Shown one piece after another: positions 42,884 to 51,882 of a DNA stretch of 64,000 nt. The translations under genes were made by a program, and so were the position numbers. Below the pieces are notes generated by a model. The model ran no database searches, was not told where the DNA came from, and worked only from the letters and a program-made list of their open reading frames with translations. Source of the DNA: Micromonospora sediminimaris (GTDB lineage: Bacteria; Actinomycetota; Actinomycetes; Mycobacteriales; Micromonosporaceae); contig FOLJ01000010.1 in assembly GCA_900112325.1 (NCBI GenBank), positions 62,001 to 126,000 on the forward strand, given 5' to 3'. Every line of letters starts with the position of its first letter. Position 1 is the first letter of the stretch.

Positions 42884-43150
42884 GTGGAGAACGTCCACTC
42901 GGACACGACGATCGACGAGAAGGTCCTCGACGTGGTGGCCACCCGGGTCCTCACCGTGCCACCGACCGATGCCGCGGCACGCTATACCGCCGCCATGCGC
43001 CTGGCCGACCTGGGGATCGACAGCCTCGTGATGGCGGAACTCATCATCGAGTTCGAGCAGGAACTGGGCATCCTGCTCGACGTCGTGGCCGTCGACCGCA
43101 TGGATACGCTCGGTGACCTCTGCCAGGCCCTACGACCGGCGGCGGGCTGA
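42884..43150 (+). CDS. Acyl/peptidyl carrier protein 1
   Basis: An 88-residue free-standing carrier protein. The phosphopantetheine serine is S47 in ADLGIDSLVMAELIIEFE, in the standard context before helix II; acidic helix II and III residues are present. The GTG start is used; AGGGATGGAG lies just upstream inside the end of the condensation-like gene. It is packed between the condensation-like gene and the second adenylating enzyme, which suggests that enzyme, or enzyme 1, loads it. Confidence 0.93.
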   Translation: MENVHSDTTIDEKVLDVVATRVLTVPPTDAAARYTAAMRLADLGIDSLVMAELIIEFEQELGILLDVVAVDRMDTLGDLCQALRPAAG

Positions 43151-43153
43151 TCC

Positions 43154-44353
43154 GTGCCCGTGTCGCTGTGTGATGACCAGATCAGCTCGCGGGTCGCGCG
43201 GCTGCGGGCCGCCGTCGCCGCCGCCGGCCTACGCCACCTCGCGGTAAACGTGACCGCCGGAGCCGACCTCGTGGTGGCGCTGCGCGCGCTGCGCCCGCTC
43301 GACGTCTCCGTCGTCCTGGTGGGCCCGACCACTGCCGCGCCGGCGTTGGCTCACCTCCGGCCGCAGGCCCTGCTGGACGTCGGCGAGGAGCGGATCCGGC
43401 GCATCACCGAGGCCGACGGCGAGCCCGGCGGCCGGCCGGCCGGAGTGTGGATATTCTCGTCGGGGACCACCGGCACCCCCACCCCGACCCACTGGAGCTG
43501 GCACGAGCTGAGCCGCGGTGCCGACTGGCTCGACGCGGCCGGCGGCGAGCGGTGGGGAGTCGGCTACAGTCCGTCCACGTACGCCGCGGTGGCCGCCGTG
43601 AGCCAGGCGCTCGGCCGGGCCGCCCACGTCGACTTCCTCACCCCCACCGAGTTCGCCACCCGCGCAGCCGCGCACTATGACGTCGTCGCCGGCACCCCCT
43701 CGTTCTGGCGGATGGCAGCGCTGCACCTGGGCACCGAGAGCGCCCGACCCCGGATAGACACCGTCTCGATGGGTGGCGAACCGGTGGACGCGAGCTTGCT
43801 GCGCCTGATCCGGGCCGCCTTCACGCCACGCCGCGTGCTGCAGATCTACGCCAGCACCGAACTCGGCCGCATCGCCACCGTCACCGACGGGCTTCCCGGC
43901 CTGCCCTGCTCGGTCCTCGACGGGTACGGGCCGGAGGGTAAGGCGTTGGCGATCCGCGACGGCGAACTCCTGGTGTCGTCCGGGCCGGGTGCACCGTACC
44001 TGCCGACCGGCGACCTTGCTGCCGTCCACGACGAGCGGGTCCACATCCTCGGCCGTCAGGGCGATGTCATAAACGTGGGCGGTACGAAGGTCGTGCCGGG
44101 TCACGTGGCCCGGCTGTTGCAGGAGCACCCGGACGTCGCCGCGGCCCGGGTGTACGCGGTCCGCAGCAGCGTGCTCGGCGCCGTTGTCGGCGTGGACATC
44201 GTCACCCGGTCCGAAAACGACCCCGACGTGGTCGTCCAGCGGGTCAGGGCGTACGCCCGCCGGGTGCTCTCCCCGCCGGAACAGCCGCGCCGGTTCGCCG
44301 TGGTCGACCAGCTCGCGGTGGCCACCTCCGGCAAGGCGGCCCGTGGTGGATGA
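43154..44353 (+). CDS. Adenylate-forming enzyme 2, N-terminally short
   Basis: A 399-residue ANL-type enzyme about 100 residues shorter than usual: the first two motifs are missing and the A3 loop IFSSGTTGTPTPTHWSW is already at about residue 99. A5 (YASTELGRIA), A7 (PYLPTGDLAAV), A8 (ILGRQGDVINVGGTKVVPG) and an A10-like lysine at the very end (TSGKAARGG) are present, so catalysis remains possible. The starter frame opens VPVSLCDDQ at GTG 43154, three bases after the carrier-protein stop. The SDR gene overlaps its end by 8 bases. Loading of carrier protein 1 is the natural guess. Confidence 0.85.
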   Translation: MPVSLCDDQISSRVARLRAAVAAAGLRHLAVNVTAGADLVVALRALRPLDVSVVLVGPTTAAPALAHLRPQALLDVGEERIRRITEADGEPGGRPAGVWIFSSGTTGTPTPTHWSWHELSRGADWLDAAGGERWGVGYSPSTYAAVAAVSQALGRAAHVDFLTPTEFATRAAAHYDVVAGTPSFWRMAALHLGTESARPRIDTVSMGGEPVDASLLRLIRAAFTPRRVLQIYASTELGRIATVTDGLPGLPCSVLDGYGPEGKALAIRDGELLVSSGPGAPYLPTGDLAAVHDERVHILGRQGDVINVGGTKVVPGHVARLLQEHPDVAAARVYAVRSSVLGAVVGVDIVTRSENDPDVVVQRVRAYARRVLSPPEQPRRFAVVDQLAVATSGKAARGG

Positions 44354-45074
44354 GACGAACGGGACGGTGTTCGTCACCGGCGGGTCGCGCGGCATCGGCC
44401 TGGCGGTCACCCGCCAGCTGCTCACCGCCGGATACCGGGTCGTCGCCGTGTCGCGCACCCTGTCCGGCGAACTCGCGAGCCTGCGGGACACCGTCGGTGC
44501 TGCCCTGACGTTCCTCCCCGCCGACCTCACCCGCGGCGACGACCGGGTCGCGGTGGCCACCCGGATCCGGGGCTGCGCCGACCTGCACGGCCTCGTCAAC
44601 AACGCGGGGGTGGCGACCGGCGCGCTGCACGTGGCCACCGCCAGCGCCGACGTGAGCCGGATGTGGCAGCTGAACGTCGAGGTGCCCATGTCCCTGTGCC
44701 AGGCCGCGGTCAAGGCGATGTACGGCAGTGGTGGACGCATCGTCAACATCTCGTCGATCGCGGCTCACCGGACCTTCCGCGGGCTCGGCGCCTACACCGC
44801 CACCAAGTGTGCTCTCGAAGGGTTCTCCAGGGTGCTCGCCGCCGAGGTCGGCCGCCGGGGCATCACGGTGAACTGTGTCGCTCCCGGCTTCATCGACACC
44901 GCGATGACCACCGCGATCGCGGACGACGTCCGCGCCGCGATCCACCGTCGCAACATGCTCGACCGAGACGCCACCCCCGGCGACGTGGCGCGGTCGGTGG
45001 AGTTCCTGCTCTCCCCCGCTGCGGCGGCCATCACCGCGCAGGTGGTCCGGGTCGACTCGGGCAGCGGCGGATGA
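44346..45074 (+). CDS. SDR-family ketoreductase, FabG-like
   Basis: A 242-residue short-chain dehydrogenase/reductase. The cofactor loop VFVTGGSRGIGLAVT (about 9-23), NNAG (LVNNAGVATGAL), the catalytic Ser in IVNISSIAA, and Tyr/Lys in YTATKCALEG are all intact; Arg after the glycine loop suggests NADPH. It resembles 3-oxoacyl-ACP reductases, so it may reduce a keto group on a carrier-bound intermediate in this cluster. GTG 44346 (or 44343) is the start, with AAGGCGG upstream inside the previous gene. Confidence 0.92.
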   Translation: MDETNGTVFVTGGSRGIGLAVTRQLLTAGYRVVAVSRTLSGELASLRDTVGAALTFLPADLTRGDDRVAVATRIRGCADLHGLVNNAGVATGALHVATASADVSRMWQLNVEVPMSLCQAAVKAMYGSGGRIVNISSIAAHRTFRGLGAYTATKCALEGFSRVLAAEVGRRGITVNCVAPGFIDTAMTTAIADDVRAAIHRRNMLDRDATPGDVARSVEFLLSPAAAAITAQVVRVDSGSGG

Positions 45075-47431
45075 GCACGCTGGACGAGCGTGGGCAGGTG
45101 GAGCAGCCCACCCCACCGCCAACCGAATTCACCAACCGGCGCCAACGCTTCCGGCGCGAGGCGGTACGCAACTACGGCCTCACCCGGGAGACCGGAGAGC
45201 CGGTGGACCTGCGCTGGCGGGCCCGACCAGGGCTGGGCTTCCTGCGCGACCTGCGGTGGCGAAACCTGCGGGCGGCGCTGGCGCATCGGCGCAACCGCGT
45301 ACCAGTCGTGCTCCAGTCCCAGATGAGCGACTGCGGGGCCGCCGCCCTGGCGATGGTCCTCGCCTACTTCGGTCAGCCGGTGCCGCTCGATGCCCTCCGG
45401 ACGGAGACCGACACCGGCCGGGACGGGGTCGCGGCCCGTTCGATGCTGGCCGCCGCCCGGCGTCGCGGCCTCGTCGCCCGCGGTGTCCGCGTCTCCATCG
45501 GCGGGCTACGTAACCTTCCCCCGGCCACCATCCTGTTCTGGAACTTCGTCCACTTCGTCGTGTTGGAGCGGGTGACCGACAGCCACATATACGTCGTCGA
45601 TCCGTCCTTCGGGCGGCGCAAGGTCAGCCTGGCGGAGGCCGGCAAGGCGTTCACCGGGGTGGCGTTGGAGTTCCACCCGCCGATCGGCGGCGCGGATCCG
45701 AGGCGCGCTGCCGGCCGCCACGCCCTCGGCGCCGCTCGCATGCCCTACGCGACCAGGTTCTTCCCCCGCACCAGCGCCTGGTTGCCCCTAGTCCTGACCT
45801 CGGTCGCTTTGACCCTGTGCAGCCTGGTCGTGCCGATCGCCTCCTCCTACGTCGTGGACTGGGCCAGCCGGCCCGGCGAACCGGCCAGCGTCTGGCTGTT
45901 CGTCGCCGCGCCGCTGGTGCTGTTCGCGATGTACTTCTGGATGCAGACCGCGCGGCGGATGGCGTTGCTGTCCATCCAGACTCTCGCCGACAAGTCGGTG
46001 ACCCTGGGAACGGTCCAGCATCTCGTGTCCCTGCCCTTCGACTACTTCGCCCGCCGCCACACCGGCGACCTCGCGATCCGGGTCCGTACCAGCAACGCGG
46101 TCCGTCAGGTGCTGACCGGGAGTGCGCTGTCGGCCGTGCTCGACGGCGTGCTGGTGCTGGTGTACGGCTGGCTCGTCGTCATCGCCGACCCGCGCCTTGG
46201 CACGCTGGTGCTCGCACTCGCCGTCGTCCAGGTCGGTGTGCTCGCCGTCAGCTGGCGCCGGCAGGAGTACCTCACCGCCGCCCTGCTGGAGGCGCAGGCG
46301 AGGGCACAGACTGAGCTGTTCCAGCTGCTCGACGGCGTGCCGACGCTCAAGGCGTCCGGGCTGGAAGGTGCGGCGGCCGAGAACTGGAGCCACACCTTCG
46401 CCGCCGAGGTGAATGCCAGGACCAGCAGCCGGCGGTTCCTCGCCGTCTGCGAGGCCGCCAGCACGGCGATCCAGTTCCTGGCGCCCCTCACGGTGCTCGC
46501 CGCTGGTCTGGTCCTGCTCGATCGGGGCGAGATCTCACTGTCCCGGGTGGTGGGCTTCTCCGCCCTGGCCATGGGCATGTTCGTGCCGCTGGCCAGTCTC
46601 ACCCAGACCGGCCTGCAGGTCGCCGGGCTACGGGCGACGTTGACCCGGCTGGCCGACATCCTCGACGCTCGCCCCGAGGCCGGTCCGGACGCGGTGGTGC
46701 CGGCCCGGGTCACCGGCGCGGTCCGACTCGACGCGGTCCGGTTCGCCTACCCCGGCACCAGGACACCGGCGGTGGCCGACATCGACTTCGAGATCGTGCC
46801 CGGTCAGTTCACCCTCGTCGTCGGTGCGTCGGGCTCCGGCAAGTCGACGCTGGCCATGCTGCTGGCCGGGCTCTACCTGCCGAGCGCCGGCACGGTCCAG
46901 CTCGACGGGAGGCCGTTCGAGCAGCTCGACCGACCTGCCGTGCGGCGGTCGATGGCCTACGTACGCCAGGACGCCCGGCTGTTCGCCGGCACCATCCGGG
47001 AGAACATCGCGTTGGGCCGGCCGGAGTGCACTCTCGACGACGTCATCGCGGCGGCGCGGCTGGCCGAGGTCCACGACGACATCGACGCGATGCCGATGCG
47101 GTACGAGACGCTGCTCGGCGCCGCCGGGGCGGGCCTGTCGGGTGGTCAGATCCAACGCATCTCGCTGGCCCGGGCCCTGGTCCGCGGTTGTGACCTGCTC
47201 ATCCTCGACGAGGCGACAAGCGCCCTCGACCGGCTCACGGAGGACCGGATCGTGACCAACCTGCGCGGAACGGGCCGCACCCTGGTGGTCGTCGCGCACC
47301 GGCTGTCCCACCCGGAAGCCGCCGACCAGATCCTGGTGATGAGCGACGGCAGGATCGTCCAACGCGGCCGGCACGAGAGCCTCATCGCCGAGGACGGCCC
47401 GTACCGACGGCTCGTAGGGGCTGCGCCGTGA
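45071..47431 (+). CDS. C39-peptidase-containing ABC exporter (PCAT)
   Basis: A 786-residue peptidase-transporter. The C39 domain has Cys88 (QMSDCGAAALAM), His161 (WNFVHFVVLE) and Asp177 (VVDPSFGRRK). Six transmembrane helices lie at about 225-490, then the ATPase with Walker A VVGASGSGKSTLAML, signature LSGGQIQR and Walker B LLILDEATSALD. Such proteins cut double-glycine leaders and export the product. The clear substrate is the 30-residue peptide at 54208-54300. An extra N-terminal segment of about 75 residues, basic and rich in Arg, precedes the C39 domain and is longer than usual. The ATG overlaps the SDR stop (ATGA). Confidence 0.95.
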   Translation: MSTLDERGQVEQPTPPPTEFTNRRQRFRREAVRNYGLTRETGEPVDLRWRARPGLGFLRDLRWRNLRAALAHRRNRVPVVLQSQMSDCGAAALAMVLAYFGQPVPLDALRTETDTGRDGVAARSMLAAARRRGLVARGVRVSIGGLRNLPPATILFWNFVHFVVLERVTDSHIYVVDPSFGRRKVSLAEAGKAFTGVALEFHPPIGGADPRRAAGRHALGAARMPYATRFFPRTSAWLPLVLTSVALTLCSLVVPIASSYVVDWASRPGEPASVWLFVAAPLVLFAMYFWMQTARRMALLSIQTLADKSVTLGTVQHLVSLPFDYFARRHTGDLAIRVRTSNAVRQVLTGSALSAVLDGVLVLVYGWLVVIADPRLGTLVLALAVVQVGVLAVSWRRQEYLTAALLEAQARAQTELFQLLDGVPTLKASGLEGAAAENWSHTFAAEVNARTSSRRFLAVCEAASTAIQFLAPLTVLAAGLVLLDRGEISLSRVVGFSALAMGMFVPLASLTQTGLQVAGLRATLTRLADILDARPEAGPDAVVPARVTGAVRLDAVRFAYPGTRTPAVADIDFEIVPGQFTLVVGASGSGKSTLAMLLAGLYLPSAGTVQLDGRPFEQLDRPAVRRSMAYVRQDARLFAGTIRENIALGRPECTLDDVIAAARLAEVHDDIDAMPMRYETLLGAAGAGLSGGQIQRISLARALVRGCDLLILDEATSALDRLTEDRIVTNLRGTGRTLVVVAHRLSHPEAADQILVMSDGRIVQRGRHESLIAEDGPYRRLVGAAP

Positions 47432-48339
47432 CCGCGCCGCAGGGCCTCGACGTCGGGGCGCTCGACGACCTGCTGGCGCTGATCCTGCGCGTGCCGGACA
47501 GACACCGGCGGTTCGAGGTCGACGCCGCCACCGCCGCCGCCAGGTACGAGATCGACGAGCCCACGACCGCCTTCCTCGCCGCCGCTGGCCTACCCTCGAC
47601 GTCCGGTCCGGACGGCAGCCGGTTCGACGCCACCGACCTGCGCAACGTCGCGGTTCACCTGTTCGCGCGGTCCCGCGAGCGCAGGGTGCTGGCCTGGTGG
47701 ATCCGGGAGCTGGAGCGCCCCGCCGCCGTCACCCGTTACCGGATGGACTACGTGGCACGGTGCCCGGAGCCCGGCCATGCCGGGCCGTGCCGGTACCGCC
47801 TCGCGGTGCCGGAGGACGACTGGCACGAGACAGGCGCGGTGCCGCAGGACGGCGCCGTCCTGCACTCGGTGACGTTCGACCGGCCACGCAGGTGGCCCGA
47901 GCTGCCGGCCGCGCTGCTCGGCCTGCTGGACGAGACCCGGCACATCCGGTTCCTCTGGCTCCCCGAGACGCTGCGCGCCGATGCCAGTTTCGTCCGGGCC
48001 ACAGGCGTCGGGGACTGCGTCGGCGTGGCCCACTTGCTGGTCGAGGAGGCCCGCCGTCGCGGGCTGGCGGCACGGTTCTCCCACGGCAGGTCACTGACCC
48101 CGCCCATCTCCGCGTCACACTCGTGGGCCGAGTTCCACCTGGACGGGGTCTGGGTTCCCGTCGACCCGGTGCTCGTGGACGCGCTGCGGCACTGGGGCAT
48201 CGCCGGACCGGGGTGGCAGCGGACCTCGTCGCTCGGCACCGTCCTCGGCCGCGTCGGTGCCCGACGACGTGACCTCGTGACCCATGCCGGTCAGCCGGTT
48301 GCCGCGAAGTTTCCCACCTACGTCGAGACAGGAGATTGA
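47428..48339 (+). CDS. Transglutaminase-like cysteine enzyme
   Basis: A 303-residue protein with a C-terminal transglutaminase/arylamine-type triad: Cys197 in ATGVGDCVGVAHLLVEEARR, His231 in SASHSWAEFHLDG and Asp246 in WVPVDPVLVD. The first 150 residues contain a region with paired Cys/His (RCPEPGHAGPC) that could bind metal. Members are found as peptidases (including lasso-peptide B2 proteins), transglutaminases or amide-forming enzymes. The co-located peptide ends in Gln, a classic transglutaminase acceptor, so an acyl transfer onto it is possible (inference). GTG overlaps the exporter stop by four bases. Confidence 0.85.
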   Translation: MTAPQGLDVGALDDLLALILRVPDRHRRFEVDAATAAARYEIDEPTTAFLAAAGLPSTSGPDGSRFDATDLRNVAVHLFARSRERRVLAWWIRELERPAAVTRYRMDYVARCPEPGHAGPCRYRLAVPEDDWHETGAVPQDGAVLHSVTFDRPRRWPELPAALLGLLDETRHIRFLWLPETLRADASFVRATGVGDCVGVAHLLVEEARRRGLAARFSHGRSLTPPISASHSWAEFHLDGVWVPVDPVLVDALRHWGIAGPGWQRTSSLGTVLGRVGARRRDLVTHAGQPVAAKFPTYVETGD

Positions 48340-48340
48340 C

Positions 48341-48583
48341 ATGGTGGACTGGCCACCCGCCTTCGAATCGCTCATCCGGCAGCGTAGTCGGCTGCTCGGC
48401 GCCGACACGCCACTCGACCCCGACCGCGGCCTGTCCGACCTGGGGGTCGACTCGCTGGAGGTGGTCGAGTTGATCGTCAATCTGGAGACCGAGTTCGACA
48501 TCGAACTCCCGCCCGGGCTGCTGCGGCCAGAGGTGTTCGCGACGCCGGGCACCATCTGGGCCGCGGTCAGGGGTCTGGTATGA
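48341..48583 (+). CDS. Acyl/peptidyl carrier protein 2
   Basis: An 80-residue carrier protein with the phosphopantetheine serine S38 in LSDLGVDSLEVVELIVNLE and typical acidic helices. ATG 48341 follows GGAG at seven bases, only one base after the transglutaminase-like stop; the end overlaps the diiron oxygenase start by four bases. It probably carries the substrate of that oxygenase or of the third adenylating enzyme, which follows. Confidence 0.93.
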   Translation: MVDWPPAFESLIRQRSRLLGADTPLDPDRGLSDLGVDSLEVVELIVNLETEFDIELPPGLLRPEVFATPGTIWAAVRGLV

Positions 48584-49482
48584 GCCACGCCGAGGAGGGA
48601 CAGCTGCGGCCGACCTGGGCCCGGCTCGCCACCGTCGCCGCCAAGTTGAGTGACCAGTCGCGCGACCAGCGTTACCACGTCTTCGACGTCTTCGACTGGC
48701 CGAACGAACTGCCGACCGACCAACACTGGATGAGCCCGGAGCTGACCACGTGTTACGGCACCCCGGTGTGGGACCGCCTGTCGGAAACCGATCGGCTGCG
48801 CCTGACCCAGGCCGAGGCGGTCAACTTCTTCAGCCTCAACGTTCACCTCATCCGGGACCTGATCGGTGAGGTGGCCGGACGGATCTACGACACGCGCTAC
48901 CCGGGACTGTCGGAGTTCTTCCACGACTTCATTCATGAAGAGAACGAGCACATGTGGTTCTTCGCCCAGTTCTGCAACCGGTACGGGGGCAGGGTCTACG
49001 GCACCAAACGTGTCGTCGGACAGGCCGCCGAGGGCAACGACGCGATCCGCGACGTCATGGTCTTCGGTCGCATTCTCATCGCCGAGGAACTGTGCGACTA
49101 CTTCAACGCGAAGATGGCGACGGACACCCGGCTTCCGGAGATCGCGCAGCGGATCAACGCCGTCCATCACCAGGACGAGTCGAGACACATCGCGTTCGGC
49201 CGGCAGATGATGTGGGCGCTGTACGACGAAGCCACCCGGAACGCGACACCGGAGGAGGTCGAGAGAGCCGCGACGTATCTGTCGCGCTACATCACCTCGT
49301 GCCTGCGGGCCTTCTACAACCCGGCGGTGTACGCCGACGCGGGCCTCGACGGCGCCAGGCGAATCCGGTCCGAGGTGATCGGCGACCCCTACCGTCAGGA
49401 GTTCCACCGGACTGTGATGCGCAAGACCACCCGGTTCTTCGGTCGGATGGGCCTGTTCACCGAGGAAGCGGTCGCCTGGTGA
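48580..49482 (+). CDS. AurF-like diiron oxygenase
   Basis: A 300-residue ferritin-like non-haem diiron oxygenase. Ligand candidates are E79 (TQAEAVNFF), E121 and H124 (HEENEHMWFF), E170 (LIAEELCDYF), and H196, E200 and H203 (HHQDESRHIAFG), matching the AurF/CmlI pattern with an extra His. Known members N-oxygenate amines to nitro or hydroxylamine groups or hydroxylate carrier-bound amino acids. Its position after carrier protein 2 and before an adenylating enzyme suggests a carrier-bound substrate. The GTG/ATG junction is an ATGA overlap. Confidence 0.9.
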   Translation: MSHAEEGQLRPTWARLATVAAKLSDQSRDQRYHVFDVFDWPNELPTDQHWMSPELTTCYGTPVWDRLSETDRLRLTQAEAVNFFSLNVHLIRDLIGEVAGRIYDTRYPGLSEFFHDFIHEENEHMWFFAQFCNRYGGRVYGTKRVVGQAAEGNDAIRDVMVFGRILIAEELCDYFNAKMATDTRLPEIAQRINAVHHQDESRHIAFGRQMMWALYDEATRNATPEEVERAATYLSRYITSCLRAFYNPAVYADAGLDGARRIRSEVIGDPYRQEFHRTVMRKTTRFFGRMGLFTEEAVAW

Positions 49483-50978
49483 CCGGCCAGCTACCGCGAC
49501 GGCTCCTGCACGAGTGGTTCACCGCCGGCCTGGCGACGGCACCCGACCGCGTCGCGCTGCGGATCGGCAGTCAGGAGTGGACCTACACCCAGCTGGACGA
49601 CGTGGCCCGACGCTGGGCCGGTGACCTGACCGCCAACGGTGCCCGGACCGTCGGCATCCTCGCGGCGCGCAGCATCGAGTCGTACGCGGGGCTTCTCGCC
49701 ACGCTCTACGCCGGTGCCACGGCGGTGCCGCTCAGTCCGGCCTTCCCGGTGGCCCGGACCTGCCGGATGGCGGCGATCGCCGGTGTCGACACGGTGATCG
49801 CCGACCGGTCGGTGGCGGCCCTGCCGCACCTCGTCGCCGCCCTGCCCGGCCTTCGGGTGGCGGCGCCGGCCACGACGCCACTGCCCACCCTGCCCGAAGC
49901 GGCGTACGACGACGCGGCCTATGTGCTGTTCACCTCGGGTTCCACCGGCCAGCCCAAGGGCGCCCCGATCACGCACGCGAACATGGACAGCTTCCTGCGG
50001 TACAACCTCAAGCGGTACGACATCGGCCCGGACGACGTTTGCTCGCAGACCTTCGACCAGACCTTCGACCTGGCGATGTTCGACCTCTTCATGGCCTGGG
50101 GCGCGGGCGCGACGGTGGTGTCCACGCCACCACAGGTGTTCGCCGCGCTACCGGACTTCCTGGCCGCCGAGCGGGTGTCGCTCTGGTTCTCCGTGCCGAG
50201 TGCCATCGCCGTGGTACGGCGCCGGGGCGGGCTGGCCCCCGGTGCGATGCCGACGCTGCGGTGGAGCCTGTTCTGCGGTGAGGCGCTGCGCCTGACCGAC
50301 GCCCTGGACTGGCAGCGGGCGGCACCCGGGTCCACCGTGGAGAACCTCTACGGCCCGACCGAGCTGACCATCGCCTGTTCGGCGCATCGGCTCAGCGCCG
50401 ACTCCGCCGACCTCGCCGTGCACGGTGTCGTCCCGATCGGCCCGCTGTACCCGCATCTGCGGTACCGGATCATCGAGGACGGGGTCGACGGCGTCGAAGG
50501 TGAGCTGTGCGTGACCGGACCGCAGCTGTTCCCCGGCTACCTCGACCCCGCCGACGATCAGGGCCGCTTCCACACCGGCGACGGCCGGCGCTGGTACCGC
50601 ACCGGCGACCGGGTCCGGCAGCTCGCCGGTGCCGAACTCGCCTACCTCGGCCGGATGGACCGCCAGGTGAAGCTGCGCGGCTACCGGGTCGAGTTGGACG
50701 AGGTCGAGTGGCACGTCGAGCAGTTGCCCGGTGTGCAGCGGGCCGTCGCGGTGGCGTACGAGGCGGCCGGGCGAACCGAACTGGCGGTGTTCTACGTCGG
50801 TGCGCCCGGCCTGGACGTCCGCGGTCCGATGGCCTCGCTCGTGCCGGGCTACCTGGTGCCGAGGCTGTGCCAGCACGTCGAGGCGCTGCCGCACAACGCG
50901 AACGGCAAGATCGATCGTGCGGGCCTCGCCGCGCGCGCCCGAGACCTCACCGGCGGGGAGCGCGTCGCCCATGCCTGA
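49479..50978 (+). CDS. Adenylation enzyme 3, amino-acid-type
   Basis: A 499-residue stand-alone A domain, most like those of amino-acid-activating NRPS and D-alanine ligases. A3 VLFTSGSTGQPKGAPITH, A4 QTFDLAMFDLFMAW (Asp that binds the amino group, about 190-200), A5 NLYGPTELTIAC, A7 WYRTGDRVRQL, A8 RQVKLRGYRVELDEVEWHV and A10 LPHNANGKIDRAGL are all present. It probably charges carrier protein 2. The substrate code was not extracted. The GTG overlaps the diiron oxygenase stop by GTGA, and its 3' end overlaps E1-alpha. Confidence 0.93.
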   Translation: MTGQLPRRLLHEWFTAGLATAPDRVALRIGSQEWTYTQLDDVARRWAGDLTANGARTVGILAARSIESYAGLLATLYAGATAVPLSPAFPVARTCRMAAIAGVDTVIADRSVAALPHLVAALPGLRVAAPATTPLPTLPEAAYDDAAYVLFTSGSTGQPKGAPITHANMDSFLRYNLKRYDIGPDDVCSQTFDQTFDLAMFDLFMAWGAGATVVSTPPQVFAALPDFLAAERVSLWFSVPSAIAVVRRRGGLAPGAMPTLRWSLFCGEALRLTDALDWQRAAPGSTVENLYGPTELTIACSAHRLSADSADLAVHGVVPIGPLYPHLRYRIIEDGVDGVEGELCVTGPQLFPGYLDPADDQGRFHTGDGRRWYRTGDRVRQLAGAELAYLGRMDRQVKLRGYRVELDEVEWHVEQLPGVQRAVAVAYEAAGRTELAVFYVGAPGLDVRGPMASLVPGYLVPRLCQHVEALPHNANGKIDRAGLAARARDLTGGERVAHA

Positions 50979-51882
50979 GTGCCCGCCGATGTGCCCGCCC
51001 GCCGACGCCGACCTCGGGGCGATGCTGTCGATCCGCCGCTTCGAGTACGCGGTACTCGACCTGCTCGGCCGCGGAATCATCAGCGGCACCACCCACACCT
51101 GTCTGGGGCAGGAGTACATCCCGGTGGCCGTCGAGTCCCTGCTCCGGCCGGACGACGAGGTGTTCAGCAACCATCGCGGACACGGGCACTACCTGGCCAG
51201 GTACGACGACCCGGCCGGCCTGCTCGCCGAGCTGGCCGGCCGGGTAGGTGCGGTGTGCGGCGGGATGGGCGGCTCGCAGCACATCCGCCGGGCCGGTTTC
51301 ATCTCCACGGGGATCCAGGGGCAGCTGGTACCCGTCGCGGCGGGTGCCGCCTTCGACCTGCGTCGCACCGGCGCAGGGGCGGTCTCGGTCGCCTACATCG
51401 GCGACGGCACCTGGGGGCAGGGCGTGGTGTACGAGGCGCTCAACCTCGCCGCGCTCTGGCGGGCACCGCTGGTCGTCATCGTCGAGCACAACGGGATCGC
51501 CCAGTCCACTCCGACCCACGCCCAGATGGCCGGGACCGTCGCCGGGCGCTGCGCCGGGTTCGGCATCCGGCACGTCAAGCTGGTCGATGTCGACGTCCAC
51601 CGCATACGGACCACCCTCGCGCCGCTCGTCGCCGAGGTCCGCCACGACGGCGCCCCGCTGGTGGTCGAGTTCGAGACGGTACGGCTGGGACCGCACAGCA
51701 AGGGCGACGACACCCGTACCCCGGCGCAGCTCGACGCCGTCGCCGGACGCGACTGGTACGCACGGTGCCGCGCGGCCTTCCCCGAGCAGGTCGACCGGCT
51801 CGACGCCGTCGCGACCGCCAGGATCCGCGACGTGGTCGACGAGGTACTGGCCCGGCCGCTGATCGGTGCCGGTCATGGATGA
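50971..51882 (+). CDS. 2-oxoacid dehydrogenase E1 alpha subunit (TPP)
   Basis: A 303-residue E1-alpha of the pyruvate/acetoin/branched-chain dehydrogenase family. The TPP-Mg motif is YIGDGTWGQGVVYEALNLAA (about 144-163) with the following NGIAQ. The N-terminal THTCLGQEYIPVAVES and NHRGHGHYLA active-site His segment are typical, as is GGMGGSQHI. It decarboxylates a 2-oxoacid and passes the acyl to E2 lipoyl. Three consecutive genes give E1-alpha, E1-beta and E2, without E3 in the window. ATG 50971 overlaps the A-domain stop by eight bases. Confidence 0.93.
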   Translation: MPECPPMCPPADADLGAMLSIRRFEYAVLDLLGRGIISGTTHTCLGQEYIPVAVESLLRPDDEVFSNHRGHGHYLARYDDPAGLLAELAGRVGAVCGGMGGSQHIRRAGFISTGIQGQLVPVAAGAAFDLRRTGAGAVSVAYIGDGTWGQGVVYEALNLAALWRAPLVVIVEHNGIAQSTPTHAQMAGTVAGRCAGFGIRHVKLVDVDVHRIRTTLAPLVAEVRHDGAPLVVEFETVRLGPHSKGDDTRTPAQLDAVAGRDWYARCRAAFPEQVDRLDAVATARIRDVVDEVLARPLIGAGHG

